33,370 nt of DNA from Magnetococcales bacterium HCHbin5 (GCA_002753505.1 PEAG01000039.1:1-33370); one strand, 5' to 3'. Positions 1-8,763 are shown, counted from the first letter of the stretch. Program-made: numbers and translations. The notes: a model not told the origin generated them from the sequence alone.

Positions 1-140
1 GAGTGCCCCTGCGGGGCGTTTTGGGCGCGCTGCGCCCATTTGCTGCGCAAATGGGCTTCTGTGAAAGCGCGCCCGTTACATGCAGGGGCTTTGCCCCTGC
101 ACCCCACCGGGGACCGTGACTGGTCCCCGGACCCCTGCAA
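1..140. repeat. Truncated palindromic repeat element E0 (right end)
   Basis: This is the right end of a GC-rich repeat element whose other half lies beyond the window. It carries nested hairpins, including one with arms CCCATTTGC / GCAAATGGG, the GGGGCTTTGCCCC hairpin and the GGGGACC / GGTCCCC hairpin. It ends in CCCCTGCAA at 132-140, just before the stop codon of the downstream glycosyltransferase. It matches the reverse complement of the left ('type a') arm of E1, E2 and E3, so the whole element is inverted relative to those three. It may also work as a transcription terminator for the minus-strand operon. No protein-coding role is supported. Confidence 0.8.
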
Positions 141-153
141 TGGTTTTAACAGA

Positions 154-3021
154 TTAAGAAAAGCATGTGTCGGCCAACACCTTGTCAATCACCCGCAACA
201 GAGCTCCCACATCCACAATCATCTCCTGATAAGCCGGATCCCCGTCCGCACAAACCAGACAACCATAGAAACAGTGGTTGAGAGAGGCATAAATCAAATG
301 CTGAAACTGACGGGCCGAATAGGACATCAACTCAATCAGCGTGGTGCCGGGCTGACAAAACACAATGTTGGTGCCACCCGATCCAAAGGGGGAGACAATC
401 ACCTTGGCCCCGTTGTAAAGCGCAACCTTCTCCCTGACCTCCAACTGCTCCGGATAGATGACCTGAAAACCCCGGGATTGCAGGGCCGCAACCACAGCCT
501 CCTCGTTCAAAATACGCTGCCGACCCTCCAACTTGTTGCGCGACAGATAGATCAACCCCCGCGCAGGAACCGAGCCATCCACCCCGAACGCCGGCAACAA
601 ATTATCCCGCAACCAGGAAACATTGTCCAAGGTGTGACTGAGCGGCGCAATATAGGAGGGAAAAATCAACGTCTTGACCTGCAGGGTCTCACCGGTGAAC
701 AGCCGAATCCGGGAGGGAGCGATCCCCAACGCCAACAAGGTCTCCCAATGGAAGGATTGCAACGGAGCCCGCACAATCAAAGGCAGATCGGCCAACGCAG
801 GCACAGCCTGCAACGCCCAAAGCCGGGGCAGCATTTCGACAAACCAGTGGTGCCAATTGGCCCAGGAGGCCCCACTGATCAATATGGCCGGCCCCTCCTC
901 ATACTGGTCAACCCCCTTGTTAAGATAACAGTTCATATCGATCGGCAGGGAGTGAACCCCGTCCGGCATCTCCACCGGCACAACCGGCCGACAAAGCCGC
1001 CTGCGGCTGTTTTTGCCATACCAACTGATCACACCCGTTGAATAATCCCGCTGATGATAACTCTCCTCCATCATCAGATGGCGATCCAGAAAAACCCCAA
1101 AACCGGGAAATTCAATCCGCACATTTTCAAGACGGGCAATAAAAGGGGGCTGGGATAGAATGGAGCGGCTGCGAAAATCAAAATTGGGGGCGTTGGCCCC
1201 CACCATCTCCTCTGTACAAGGAAAAAGATCCTCATACCCCGCACCCTTGAGATACAACCCCAGGTCGATGGAAGGCTGCGGCCCGTTGCGCTCCGCAAAG
1301 CGGCAGATCAAATTGCCGGATCGGCTCAACAACTCGTCCGCCGGGACGGTCGTACACCATTTATGGACAGAGACATACTCGAAGGAGAGCAGCTCCCCCC
1401 GCAGCGAAAGCGGGGGCGGGGGCGGCAAAACAGCATCGCTCTGCGTGGCCGGATACAAAAAGGTTTCCAGTTGACCCAGCAACGCTGCATCACCGTAGTG
1501 TTGACAGGCAAAGGCCTGCCCCCGGCGACGAATCTCTTCCGCCTCCGAGCGGTTTTCGCTGATAAAACGGACAATGGCGGCCAACTCGGCCAGCGAGGAG
1601 AAGGTCAAATAATGCTCCCCCGGAATAAAATAGCGGGAGAGATCCGACGGCGACTCCTGCACCAACAGCGCACCAGCGAGCAGCGTCTCAAATGTACGAC
1701 CTGTCACCGGGCTGGGCTGGGCAGGACGCAGGGCAAAACGGAGACAGCACGGCATGTGCGCCAACTGCTGCCGGTAGGATGCATAGCGTTCGATGGGGGA
1801 GAGATTTGCCGGACCCATGATCCGCCCCCTGTGGCGAACAGGCAACCCCATCTCTGTGGCCGCCGCCAGCCAGAAACTGCGATACCCTGTTGCAAACTCA
1901 TCAAACCACAGCTCGCCGGTCAACGGTTGATTCGGTGCGCTGGCATATCCCCAGGGCAAGGGCAGCGGCAGCAGCTTGTTGGCCAGGCGGGGATCGCTCC
2001 ATATCGACCGGGACGGGGATGTATCACCCCAGACCAGATCAAGCAGAGGGGCGATTTCCAGCAAAGCCGCCGGGTCCATCGATTCCGCATCCAGCAGGGT
2101 CATCACAATTTTTAACGAAGGCAGCAGACGCCGCAGTAATGCCAGCATCTCCATGGATATCCGACGGGCCTCGATCTCCGTGCTTTTGGTCAAAACAAGC
2201 TGCTCATCCAGTATCAACAGCTCTGCCTGCTGCTGCAAACAGGCATCGAGCAGGGTTTGATAATCCTCCATCAGGTTGCGGGAGTGAATGTGCGCCAACG
2301 CGGCCCGCCAACCGTAGCCATTCATCGCCGCGACCAACCGGGACTCCGCCACCAGACGCTGTTCCACCTCCGCCGGATAGGACCAGACATCCATCGGCGG
2401 ATTGGGATAGGGCAGTTTGGGAAAAACACCGCTGCGCATGGCCACCACCACCCGCCGCTGTGACTGGGGGTGAGGCGGTGGCGAGAGGGGGTGCAACAGG
2501 GGACGATAGTCGCTCCGGCCCTGTTGCCGCATCCTCTCCCAGGAGAGGGCTGGCAAAACAGCCGACCCCTGCCAGCGATCCCGGAGGCTGGGCACAGCCG
2601 CCGTCAGCACGGCAAAAATGCGGGTCAACCGCTCCTGTTTGTCTGCGGTCGTCGGCTGTGTCTTCAGCAGGCCCGTGAGGGTTGGCACCACGACCTGGTC
2701 AAAAAACAGGGCCTGCTGATCCGCAGGCAGCCGCTCTACCTGCTCCTGCAGGCTGACCAGGCCCCGCTGCTCCTCTGTTGGATTATTGAAAGAGAGGCCA
2801 CCGGCACTGAGTGCCATGGAGATGGTGGGATTTTGAAAGCCTTTGTTGGCCAGCAGCATGGCCAGCAGATAGGCGGCGCGCAGCCGTCCGCCGGTCAGCA
2901 GCCGTGTCATTGTCCCGTACATTTCGTTGGGGTCGTGTTGTGGCAACTGCACAAATTCGATCAGTGCGGGAATATTGTCCTGGGCATCCAGGTGATAAAC
3001 TGTTTTGAAAAAGTCCTGCAC
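154..3021 (-). CDS. Two-domain glycosyltransferase: CgeB-like domain plus GT61 domain
   Basis: A 955-residue protein, probably cytoplasmic, that should add sugars to a surface glycan. Residues about 1-180 are helical and not recognised. Residues about 190-540 resemble CgeB-like (GT1_2) transferases, with the typical C-terminal part containing SRYFIPGEHYLTF and a following helix of the 'EEIRRRGQAFACQHYG' type. Residues about 700-950 are a GT61 (DUF563) domain: SGASWANWHHWFVEMLPRLW, then YLSRNK, and SPFGSGGTNIVFCQPGTTLIE near the end. The start is GTG at 3021, preceded by CCAGGAG about nine bases upstream. It is the last gene of the minus-strand sugar operon, 97 bases after the SDR gene. Two transferase modules in one chain suggest a processive or two-step enzyme. 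Acceptor and donor cannot be told from sequence. Confidence 0.85.
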   Translation of the reverse strand: MQDFFKTVYHLDAQDNIPALIEFVQLPQHDPNEMYGTMTRLLTGGRLRAAYLLAMLLANKGFQNPTISMALSAGGLSFNNPTEEQRGLVSLQEQVERLPADQQALFFDQVVVPTLTGLLKTQPTTADKQERLTRIFAVLTAAVPSLRDRWQGSAVLPALSWERMRQQGRSDYRPLLHPLSPPPHPQSQRRVVVAMRSGVFPKLPYPNPPMDVWSYPAEVEQRLVAESRLVAAMNGYGWRAALAHIHSRNLMEDYQTLLDACLQQQAELLILDEQLVLTKSTEIEARRISMEMLALLRRLLPSLKIVMTLLDAESMDPAALLEIAPLLDLVWGDTSPSRSIWSDPRLANKLLPLPLPWGYASAPNQPLTGELWFDEFATGYRSFWLAAATEMGLPVRHRGRIMGPANLSPIERYASYRQQLAHMPCCLRFALRPAQPSPVTGRTFETLLAGALLVQESPSDLSRYFIPGEHYLTFSSLAELAAIVRFISENRSEAEEIRRRGQAFACQHYGDAALLGQLETFLYPATQSDAVLPPPPPLSLRGELLSFEYVSVHKWCTTVPADELLSRSGNLICRFAERNGPQPSIDLGLYLKGAGYEDLFPCTEEMVGANAPNFDFRSRSILSQPPFIARLENVRIEFPGFGVFLDRHLMMEESYHQRDYSTGVISWYGKNSRRRLCRPVVPVEMPDGVHSLPIDMNCYLNKGVDQYEEGPAILISGASWANWHHWFVEMLPRLWALQAVPALADLPLIVRAPLQSFHWETLLALGIAPSRIRLFTGETLQVKTLIFPSYIAPLSHTLDNVSWLRDNLLPAFGVDGSVPARGLIYLSRNKLEGRQRILNEEAVVAALQSRGFQVIYPEQLEVREKVALYNGAKVIVSPFGSGGTNIVFCQPGTTLIELMSYSARQFQHLIYASLNHCFYGCLVCADGDPAYQEMIVDVGALLRVIDKVLADTCFS

Positions 3022-3118
3022 CGTGAGACTCCTGGTTGAAGCCTGAGCGTCCAGTCAGGCATAAATTGCCGTTATATTCCTGTTGGAGCTGCCATTGTTG
3101 CAGGGAGAGCGTGTGTCG

Positions 3119-3874
3119 TCACCGCCCCCCTGCAACCGGCAACACGATGCCTGTGATATAGGCTGCCTGCTCGGAGATCAACCATAGCACCGCCTGGGCC
3201 ACCTCTTCCGGTTGTGCCACACGCCCCAGTGGAATGGTTGCAGCCGCCTGGGCCAGCTCCGCATCGCCCGCATCAGCCAGTGTGCCCGATGCCACAACGC
3301 CCGGGCTGACCGTATTGATGCGAATACCCTCCCGGGCCATTTCTCGGGCCAGGCCGATGGTAAAGGTGTTGATGGCCGCCTTGGAGGCTGCATAGGCTTC
3401 GATATGTCGGCCACCGAATGTCCCGGCCTGGGAGGATATATGCACAATCGCGCCCCCGGATCCTCCTTTGGAGCGGGCCATGCGGCCGATTGCCGCCTGT
3501 GTACACCAGAAGGGGCCCAGCAGATTGACATCGATGATGCGTCGAATCAGGGCAGGGTCCATCTCCATGAAGGGTTGTCGCACACCGGCCACCATCCCAG
3601 CGTTGTTGACCAGGGCTGTCAGCGGGGCCATTCCTCGCTGATCCAACTGTTGAAACAGTTGTTGCACCTCCTCTTCACGGCCCATGTCGGCCTGGATGAC
3701 GCAGCCCTGGCCACCGGCTGTCACAATTTCTGCCAAAACCTGTTGTGCCTGGGGGGCACTGTCGCGGTGGTTGATGCAGACGGCATAGCCTTGCCGGGCC
3801 GCCAGTCGGGCGACCGCAGCCCCGATGCCCCGGCTGCCACCGGTCACAAGCAGGGTACCTTTTTCGCCATTCAT
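3119..3874 (-). CDS. Short-chain dehydrogenase/reductase (FabG-like)
   Basis: About 251 residues, the usual length for a classical SDR. The N-terminal cofactor motif TGGSRGIG, NNAG near residue 90, the catalytic Ser in HISSQAG, and YAASK are all present, so it should be an active NAD(P)(H)-dependent oxidoreductase. The family reduces or oxidises many carbonyl substrates, including acyl-ACP and keto sugars. Its place between repeat element E1 and a glycosyltransferase in a sugar locus favours a keto-sugar or lipid-precursor substrate, but this is inference. I prefer the ATG at 3874, which has GGGG eight bases upstream. An in-frame ATG at 3892 has no visible ribosome site. E1 ends about 50 bases upstream, so transcription must either read through E1 or start in the AT-rich gap. 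Confidence 0.82.
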   Translation of the reverse strand: MNGEKGTLLVTGGSRGIGAAVARLAARQGYAVCINHRDSAPQAQQVLAEIVTAGGQGCVIQADMGREEEVQQLFQQLDQRGMAPLTALVNNAGMVAGVRQPFMEMDPALIRRIIDVNLLGPFWCTQAAIGRMARSKGGSGGAIVHISSQAGTFGGRHIEAYAASKAAINTFTIGLAREMAREGIRINTVSPGVVASGTLADAGDAELAQAAATIPLGRVAQPEEVAQAVLWLISEQAAYITGIVLPVAGGR

Positions 3875-3925
3875 CGATTCAGCCCCACACATACCAATGA
3901 TCTTTTTTTAAATCTTTTCAAATTA

Positions 3926-4544
3926 TTGCAGGGGTCCGGGGACCGTCACGGTCCCCGGTGGGGTGCAGGGGCAAAGCCCCTGCATGTAACGGGCGCGCTT
4001 TCACCGAAGCCCATTTGCGCAGCAAATGGGCGCAGCGCGCCCAAAACGCCCCGCAGGGGCACTCCTGGAGGGCGGCAGCCCGACCGAGAGCTGGCCAAAT
4101 CAGGCATGGCTTGGAAAAAAACCGATCCTGGCCTTGTATCAAACAAAAAGCGCAGTACAATCAAAGCGCAATATAATCAAAGCGCAATATAATCAAAGCG
4201 CAATATAATCAAAGCGCAATATCCGAACGTTCTGCTTTCTTATCCAAACATTTTCCGTAACATAACCGTGCGCGTCGGGCTGCCGCCCTCCCAAGGTCGC
4301 CCCTGCGGGGCGGTTTTGGGCGCGTTGCGCCCATTTTCTGCGAAAATGGGCTTTGGGAAAACGCGCCCATTACATGCAAGGGCTTCGCCCCTGCACCCCA
4401 CCAGGGGGATGATCCCCCTGGACCCGCAATCCGTTCAGATTTCTGCGAAAATTGGCTTTGGGAAAACGCGCCCGTTACATGCAAGGGCTTCGCCCCTGCA
4501 CCCCACCAGGGGGATGATCCCCCTGGACCCGCAATCCGTTCAGA
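3926..4544. repeat. Composite palindromic repeat element E1
   Basis: A left ('type a') arm at about 3926-4140 starts with TTGCAGGGGTCCGGGGACC and runs through at least five nested GC-rich hairpins. A centre of about 120 bases holds the 16-bp tandem repeats and a conserved TTATCCAAACATTTTCC stretch. A right ('type b') arm at about 4262-4429 is in opposite orientation and ends CCCGCAA. The two arms are imperfect inverted repeats of roughly 170-200 bases. The outer part of the right arm, 4335-4439, is repeated in tandem at 4440-4544 (period 105). The arrangement resembles a non-autonomous MITE-like element. No open frame inside looks like a real gene. It fills the gap between the SDR gene and the E1-beta gene. 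Confidence 0.85.
4143..4222. repeat. 16-bp tandem repeats in the centre of E1
   Basis: Four exact copies of AATCAAAGCGCAATAT at 4159-4174, 4175-4190, 4191-4206 and 4207-4222 follow one degenerate copy at 4143-4158 (ACAAAAAGCGCAGTAC). There are no spacers. The central regions of E2 and E3 lack this expansion, so it is specific to this copy. Each unit contains GCGC flanked by AT-rich sequence. It may be simple slippage, or an array of binding sites; sequence alone does not decide. Confidence 0.95.
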
Positions 4545-4618
4545 GGAGGATCAGAAAGGCCCTCCGTTCAGAGGAGGATCAGAAAGGCCCTCCGTTCAGA
4601 GGAGGATCAGAAAGGCCC
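4535..4618. repeat. Three 28-bp tandem repeats over the 3' end of the E1-beta gene
   Basis: Three exact copies of a 28-base unit, starting TCCGTTCAGAGGAGGATCAG, lie at 4535-4562, 4563-4590 and 4591-4618. The third covers the last codons and stop of the minus-strand E1-beta gene; the other two are untranslated. The first ten bases of the unit are also the bases carried along at the end of the 105-bp arm duplication of E1. The array therefore seems to have grown from the original gene-to-element junction. Confidence 0.95.
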
Positions 4619-5674
4619 CTTGAAAGCCTCCACCTCCTTGGCACTCACCCGCTCCGGGTTCCACTCCTGCCCATCCCCCCGCACCATGCCAAACGCCGCC
4701 TTTGAAATGGAAGCCGCATGGGGATAAAAATCCACCTCCAACGGCCGCGTGGTCGGACAGGGAGTCGGGGCAAAACCCAACCGCTTCACCTGCACAGGCC
4801 GACTCCCCTGCCACTGCTCGCTCACCTGCGCCACAATCTCGGCCGTCGCCCCACAGTTGGTCCAACTGTTGTCCACCACCAACAACCGCCCGGTTTTTTG
4901 CACCGAACGACAGATCGTCGCCATATCCAACGGAGCCAACGACACCGGATCAATCACCTCCGCCGCAATACCCACCTCCTCCGCCAACTGCCTGGCCGCA
5001 CGACTGGCCTCCATCACCATGTGACCAATCGCCACCAGCGTAATATCATCACCCGACCGCAAAACACGCGCCTGCCCGAACGGCGTCTCATAAAGATGCT
5101 CCGGAACCGGCCCCTGCACGTTAAACAACATCCGATGCTCCATGATCAATACCGGATTGTTGTCCCGAATGGCCGCCACCATGCACCCCTTGGCATCATA
5201 AGGCAAACTCGGCGCAAAAACCTTGATCCCCGGCACATGCATGAAATAGGAGTGAAACGCCTGACTGTGCTGCGGCCCCTGCCCCCAACTGCGACCAACC
5301 ACACCCCGCACCACCAAAGGCACCGGCATCGCCCCGGCAAACATGTAACAACTCTTGGCGGCAATGTTGACCAACTGGTTCATGCACAACAATAAAAAAT
5401 CCATCCGCTGATGGGTGTTGATCGGCCGCAAACCCGCCAAAGCCGCCCCGATGGCCATGCCGGTCACCGCATCCTCGGAAAGCGGAGTGTCAAAACAACG
5501 GTCCGAACCAAACCGCTCCGCCAAACCCAGCGTCGTCCCATAAAAGCCAATGGGATCATCCACCCCCTGACCCAACACAAAAACAGTGGGATCCCTCTCC
5601 ATCTCCTGGGCCATCGCCTCCTGAATGGCCCCGGCAAATGTCAAAGTCCGCTCGCCCCCATCATGCAAAGACAT
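4607..5674 (-). CDS. Thiamine-diphosphate dehydrogenase E1 beta-like subunit
   Basis: 355 residues, the usual length of pyruvate/2-oxoacid/acetoin dehydrogenase E1 beta chains. It has the transketolase pyrimidine-type domain at about 10-180 (LGQGVDDPIGFYGTT, then DTPLSEDAVTGMAIGAALAG) and the C-terminal transketolase domain (SGDDITLVAIGHMVMEA, VIDPVSLAPLDMATI, TGRLLVVDNSW). The ATG at 5674 has a strong AGGAGGAG site and lies inside the 3' end of the alpha gene, so the two are probably translationally coupled. A longer frame upstream only shadows the alpha gene. No E2 lipoyl acyltransferase or E3 lies nearby, which argues against a housekeeping dehydrogenase complex. In this sugar context it may transfer a two-carbon unit from pyruvate to a keto sugar (inference). 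Its last codons lie in a 28-bp tandem repeat. Confidence 0.9.
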   Translation of the reverse strand: MSLHDGGERTLTFAGAIQEAMAQEMERDPTVFVLGQGVDDPIGFYGTTLGLAERFGSDRCFDTPLSEDAVTGMAIGAALAGLRPINTHQRMDFLLLCMNQLVNIAAKSCYMFAGAMPVPLVVRGVVGRSWGQGPQHSQAFHSYFMHVPGIKVFAPSLPYDAKGCMVAAIRDNNPVLIMEHRMLFNVQGPVPEHLYETPFGQARVLRSGDDITLVAIGHMVMEASRAARQLAEEVGIAAEVIDPVSLAPLDMATICRSVQKTGRLLVVDNSWTNCGATAEIVAQVSEQWQGSRPVQVKRLGFAPTPCPTTRPLEVDFYPHAASISKAAFGMVRGDGQEWNPERVSAKEVEAFKGPF

Positions 5675-6620
5675 CTTGAAATAGCTCCTCCTGCTCGGGA
5701 AATGGGCTCTCTTCCGCATACTGAAAAGCCCGCTCGATCTCCTGCTCGACGGCAGTCTCAATCTGTTGGCGACTCTCCGGCTGCAGCCGGGCGGCCAACT
5801 GATCCACCGGATCGTTGGCCAACAGAGCCTGAATATCGGCACGGCTGCGGTATCCCATGTGCCAGTCATCCTTCGGCCCCACATGCTCTTTCAACCGGCA
5901 GGTCAATATTTCCAGAAAATAGGGGCCACCCTGGGGATCCCGCACCGCCGCCAGAGCCGTCCGGGCCGCCTCCCGCATCCGAAAAATATCGCCATCCTCC
6001 ACCCGCGCCGAGGGAATACCATAACCGCTGATACGCTGCACAATGTCGGACTGGGCAGAACGGGCCGAAATGTGCGAGTGGATCGCATAGCCATTGTTTT
6101 CACAAACAAACAGAATCGGCACCCGCTTGAGAGCCGCAAAATTGAGGCTTTCGCTGAAAACCCCCTCCTCGGTGGAACCATCCCCCAGAAAACAGATGAC
6201 CCGCTGCGGCTTGCCCTGCCGCTGCAACGCCCACGCATACCCCACCGCATGGGGAATGTGGGTGGCCACGATGGCAGTGGTCCCCATCATATGTACCTGC
6301 ATGTCGATCAGGTGCATGGAGCCCCCCTTGCCACGGGCACAACCATCCACCTTGCCGTACAACTCCGCCACCATGGCCGGCAGATCCCCCCCCTTCGCCA
6401 AATAGAGGGCATGCCCGCGATAGGTTCCGAAAACCACATCCTCCGGCTCCAACAGATCACAAACCGCCACCGACGGAGCCTCCTGACCAATGGAGAGGTG
6501 AACCGGGCTTTTGATCTTGTCCGTCGGATAGAGCCGGGCCACCTCCTCCTCCACCCGACGAATGCGGTAAAGCGAGCGGTACAACCGTTCACACAAAGCG
6601 GAATCTGTAGTCTGTTCCAT
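5661..6620 (-). CDS. Thiamine-diphosphate dehydrogenase E1 alpha-like subunit
   Basis: 319 residues from the ATG at 6620. A GTG at 6659, overlapping the upstream stop, would add 13 residues with no family similarity. The protein shows the E1 alpha landmarks: SIGQEAPSVAV, TYRGHALYLAKG, the GKGGSMHL loop, and the thiamine-diphosphate/Mg signature beginning GDGSTEEG and ending CENN near residues 142-172. The phosphorylation-loop region (ISARS) is short, as in bacterial acetoin-type enzymes. It should form an alpha2beta2 heterotetramer with the overlapping downstream beta subunit and decarboxylate a 2-oxoacid. It follows an NAD-dependent epimerase and an aldo/keto reductase in one tight operon, pointing to sugar chemistry rather than central metabolism. 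The acceptor is unknown. Confidence 0.9.
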   Translation of the reverse strand: MEQTTDSALCERLYRSLYRIRRVEEEVARLYPTDKIKSPVHLSIGQEAPSVAVCDLLEPEDVVFGTYRGHALYLAKGGDLPAMVAELYGKVDGCARGKGGSMHLIDMQVHMMGTTAIVATHIPHAVGYAWALQRQGKPQRVICFLGDGSTEEGVFSESLNFAALKRVPILFVCENNGYAIHSHISARSAQSDIVQRISGYGIPSARVEDGDIFRMREAARTALAAVRDPQGGPYFLEILTCRLKEHVGPKDDWHMGYRSRADIQALLANDPVDQLAARLQPESRQQIETAVEQEIERAFQYAEESPFPEQEELFQDVFA

Positions 6621-6655
6621 GTCTTTATCCAAAAGGTGACAAAAAAGGGTCCGTA

Positions 6656-7609
6656 TCACTGTTCAACAGGTGGATGGGCACGCCACCATTGAATGGTCCT
6701 GGCAATCCCCTCCGCAAGAGAGGTCTTGGCCTTCCACCCCAACTCCCGCTCCGCCTTGCTGCAATCGAGCGATAACGAAGTTTTGATGGTGGGCTGGGAA
6801 AGGTCATGCTCGATGCGCAACGCCCGACCGGAGGCCTGAACAATGGCATGCACCAGATCCTTGATGGAGACCGCCTGACCAATGCCACAATTATAAAGGC
6901 CAAACGGGCTTGGCTGCCGTTCGATCGCCGCCTCCACAAAGTCCGCCAGATCATCCACATACAACAGATCCCGCGCCTCCTCCCCGGTACCCCAGACGGT
7001 GACACACCCCTCCCGGGCCGTCAAGACCTTGGTGATGGTGGCACCAAAAACATGGGACCGCTCCAGATCAAACTTGTCATGCGGACCATATATGTTGGAG
7101 TGGCGAATGGCGGTAAAACGGGTCTGGCCGATCTGCGAAAAAAATTCGCACATTTTTTCAATATACAACTTGGTGTTGGCCGCCCCGAAATAGCGGGGAT
7201 GCAGCGGGGCGTTGGCATCAAAAGACTCCTCGGTCAACGGCTCCGCGCTGGATGGGTACATGATGCTGCAACTGAAAAAAATAACCTGCTTGAGCTGCCG
7301 CTCAAAGGCTGCCCGAAAAAGCAAAGAGTTCATGACCGCATTGTCGGTGACATGAATATACGGGCGCGTCACAATATCCCTGGAACCAGAGGTGGTGGCC
7401 GCCGCCTGGATGATCACATCCACCCCCTCCAGACAGCGCGCAACATCCCGGGAATCGGTCAAATCCGCCGCAACCCAACCCAGACCAGGATGGTCAAACG
7501 GGGGCCGCTTGTGATAAACCCCCACCACCTCCCAACCCGGATAACCCGCAAATCGCTCCACCAGATTGCGCCCGATAAAACCGGTTGCCCCGCAGACCAA
7601 CACTTTCAT
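6656..7609 (-). CDS. NAD-dependent epimerase/dehydratase, GDP-fucose-synthase-like
   Basis: 317 residues of the extended SDR family. The N-terminal GATGFIGRN is the NAD(P)-binding turn. CSIMYPSSAEPLTEE, RHSNIYGPHDKFDLERSHV and VWGTGEEARDLLYVDDL match WcaG/Fcl-like enzymes that epimerise and reduce 4-keto sugars. The region where YxxxK is expected reads YFGAANTKLYIEKM, so the Tyr-Lys spacing is not canonical. I have the impression that this variant is shared by a subgroup of relatives. The start is ATG at 7609 with GGAGAGGGA upstream; the longer frame to 7711 lacks support. It ends next to the E1-alpha start, within one operon. Likely job: epimerase or reductase on a nucleotide-activated keto sugar. 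Confidence 0.85.
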   Translation of the reverse strand: MKVLVCGATGFIGRNLVERFAGYPGWEVVGVYHKRPPFDHPGLGWVAADLTDSRDVARCLEGVDVIIQAAATTSGSRDIVTRPYIHVTDNAVMNSLLFRAAFERQLKQVIFFSCSIMYPSSAEPLTEESFDANAPLHPRYFGAANTKLYIEKMCEFFSQIGQTRFTAIRHSNIYGPHDKFDLERSHVFGATITKVLTAREGCVTVWGTGEEARDLLYVDDLADFVEAAIERQPSPFGLYNCGIGQAVSIKDLVHAIVQASGRALRIEHDLSQPTIKTSLSLDCSKAERELGWKAKTSLAEGIARTIQWWRAHPPVEQ

Positions 7610-7714
7610 CTCGCTTCCCTCTCCAACCGGCAGGCCGCAAGGGGACAGTACCGGCATGACAGTCCAGGTGAACCCACCCGGCACCCACAAACAACCCAAT
7701 CGGGTCGGCACACA

Positions 7715-8686
7715 CTACGCGCCGGAGCTGGCCCCAGGCCCATCATATCCTTGGTTGTACAGCAAAATTTTTTCAATGACAGCCTCCGGCAACGGACCCG
7801 CTGCCCCAGCCCGGCCATTCTGTTCGGCCTCCGCAGGGGTCATGATCCCGGGAATCACCACCGAGACATCCGGAAAAGAGAGAACAAAGCGTAATGCACT
7901 CTCCGCCGCCTGACCCGGTCCGGCCGCTGCCAGGGCCAGCACATGGTTGGCGGCCTCCACCCATCGCCTGATTTGCGGGCCGTTCCAACGGCACCGATGA
8001 TCTCCCTCCGGGAAAACGGTCTCGGCGGTCATGGTGCCAGAAAGAAAACCGCTGCACAACGGCGTACGGGCGATCACTCCGGCACCCCCCTTGCGGGCCG
8101 CTGCAAACAACCCTCCGCTCACGGCCCGGGTGTCCAGCATGTTAAAATTGGCCTGCACCACTGGAAACCCCAATACCCGGATGGCCACCTCTGCGTCAGC
8201 CGGGGAGCTGGCCGACAGGCCGAAGGTACGGATCAGGCCCCGTTGGCGCAACCCTTGAAGACACTCCACAATCTCCGGTTGCTGTTCCAACAGGGCGATG
8301 GGCGGGCTGTGCAATTGCAATATATCGACATGATCAACCTGCAGCCGCTTCAAGCTGGCCATCAACGACTGTTCAATGGCGGCAGGGCTGTAGTCGGGGG
8401 CGGTGTCGTAGGAGCGATAACCCGCCTTGGTCGCCAGCACCACCTTGTCGCGCCGACCCCGAATGGCCTGGCCCACCAGCACTTCGCTGTGGCCCAACCC
8501 ATAAAGGGGCGCGGTGTCGATCAGGCGATACCCCAACTCAATGGCCCGATCCAGCGCGGCCAGCGAGGTGGCGTCAGAGGTACTGCCATAGGAGATCTGC
8601 CCGGCCGTCCAGCCGCCGATACCCCAGGCCCCAAACCCCACCTCCGACACCGTGATGCCAGTGGTTCCCAACGAGCGCATGCGCAT
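7715..8686 (-). CDS. Aldo/keto reductase
   Basis: 323 residues from the ATG at 8686; a second ATG six bases later is equally possible. The AKR tetrad is visible: Asp and Tyr in LIDTAPLYG, Lys in LATKAG, and His in ILQLHSPP. Family features such as LGTTGITVSEVGFGAWGIGG at the N terminus and a C-terminal SVVIPGI segment are also present. It should be an NADPH-dependent (beta/alpha)8-barrel carbonyl reductase. Related enzymes act in deoxysugar pathways as keto-sugar reductases, which fits the neighbours here. The ribosome site AGGGA lies about twelve bases before the ATG. About 75 bases separate it from the radical SAM gene upstream. Its exact substrate cannot be read from sequence. Confidence 0.88.
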   Translation of the reverse strand: MRMRSLGTTGITVSEVGFGAWGIGGWTAGQISYGSTSDATSLAALDRAIELGYRLIDTAPLYGLGHSEVLVGQAIRGRRDKVVLATKAGYRSYDTAPDYSPAAIEQSLMASLKRLQVDHVDILQLHSPPIALLEQQPEIVECLQGLRQRGLIRTFGLSASSPADAEVAIRVLGFPVVQANFNMLDTRAVSGGLFAAARKGGAGVIARTPLCSGFLSGTMTAETVFPEGDHRCRWNGPQIRRWVEAANHVLALAAAGPGQAAESALRFVLSFPDVSVVIPGIMTPAEAEQNGRAGAAGPLPEAVIEKILLYNQGYDGPGASSGA

Positions 8687-8763
8687 GGTTGCTTTTGTTC
8701 CCTCTCTCTCGCACTGATGTGACCGCTTGAATGCCAACAACCATGGCAGGAACGAAAAAATGG

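Noticed and set aside
4143-4618. CRISPR array
   Set aside because: The 16-bp and 28-bp repeats are directly adjacent with no spacers, and no cas gene is present.
4268-4705. Open frames running through the repeat elements (also near 16806-17207, 17241-17699, 19038-19466 and 33096-33332)
   Set aside because: They translate hairpin repeats in several frames and on both strands, with peptides repeated between elements, no consistent ribosome site and no family similarity.
4607-6620. Housekeeping pyruvate dehydrogenase E1 genes
   Set aside because: No E2, E3 or lipoyl domain lies nearby and all neighbours are sugar enzymes, so the housekeeping role is less likely, though not excluded.
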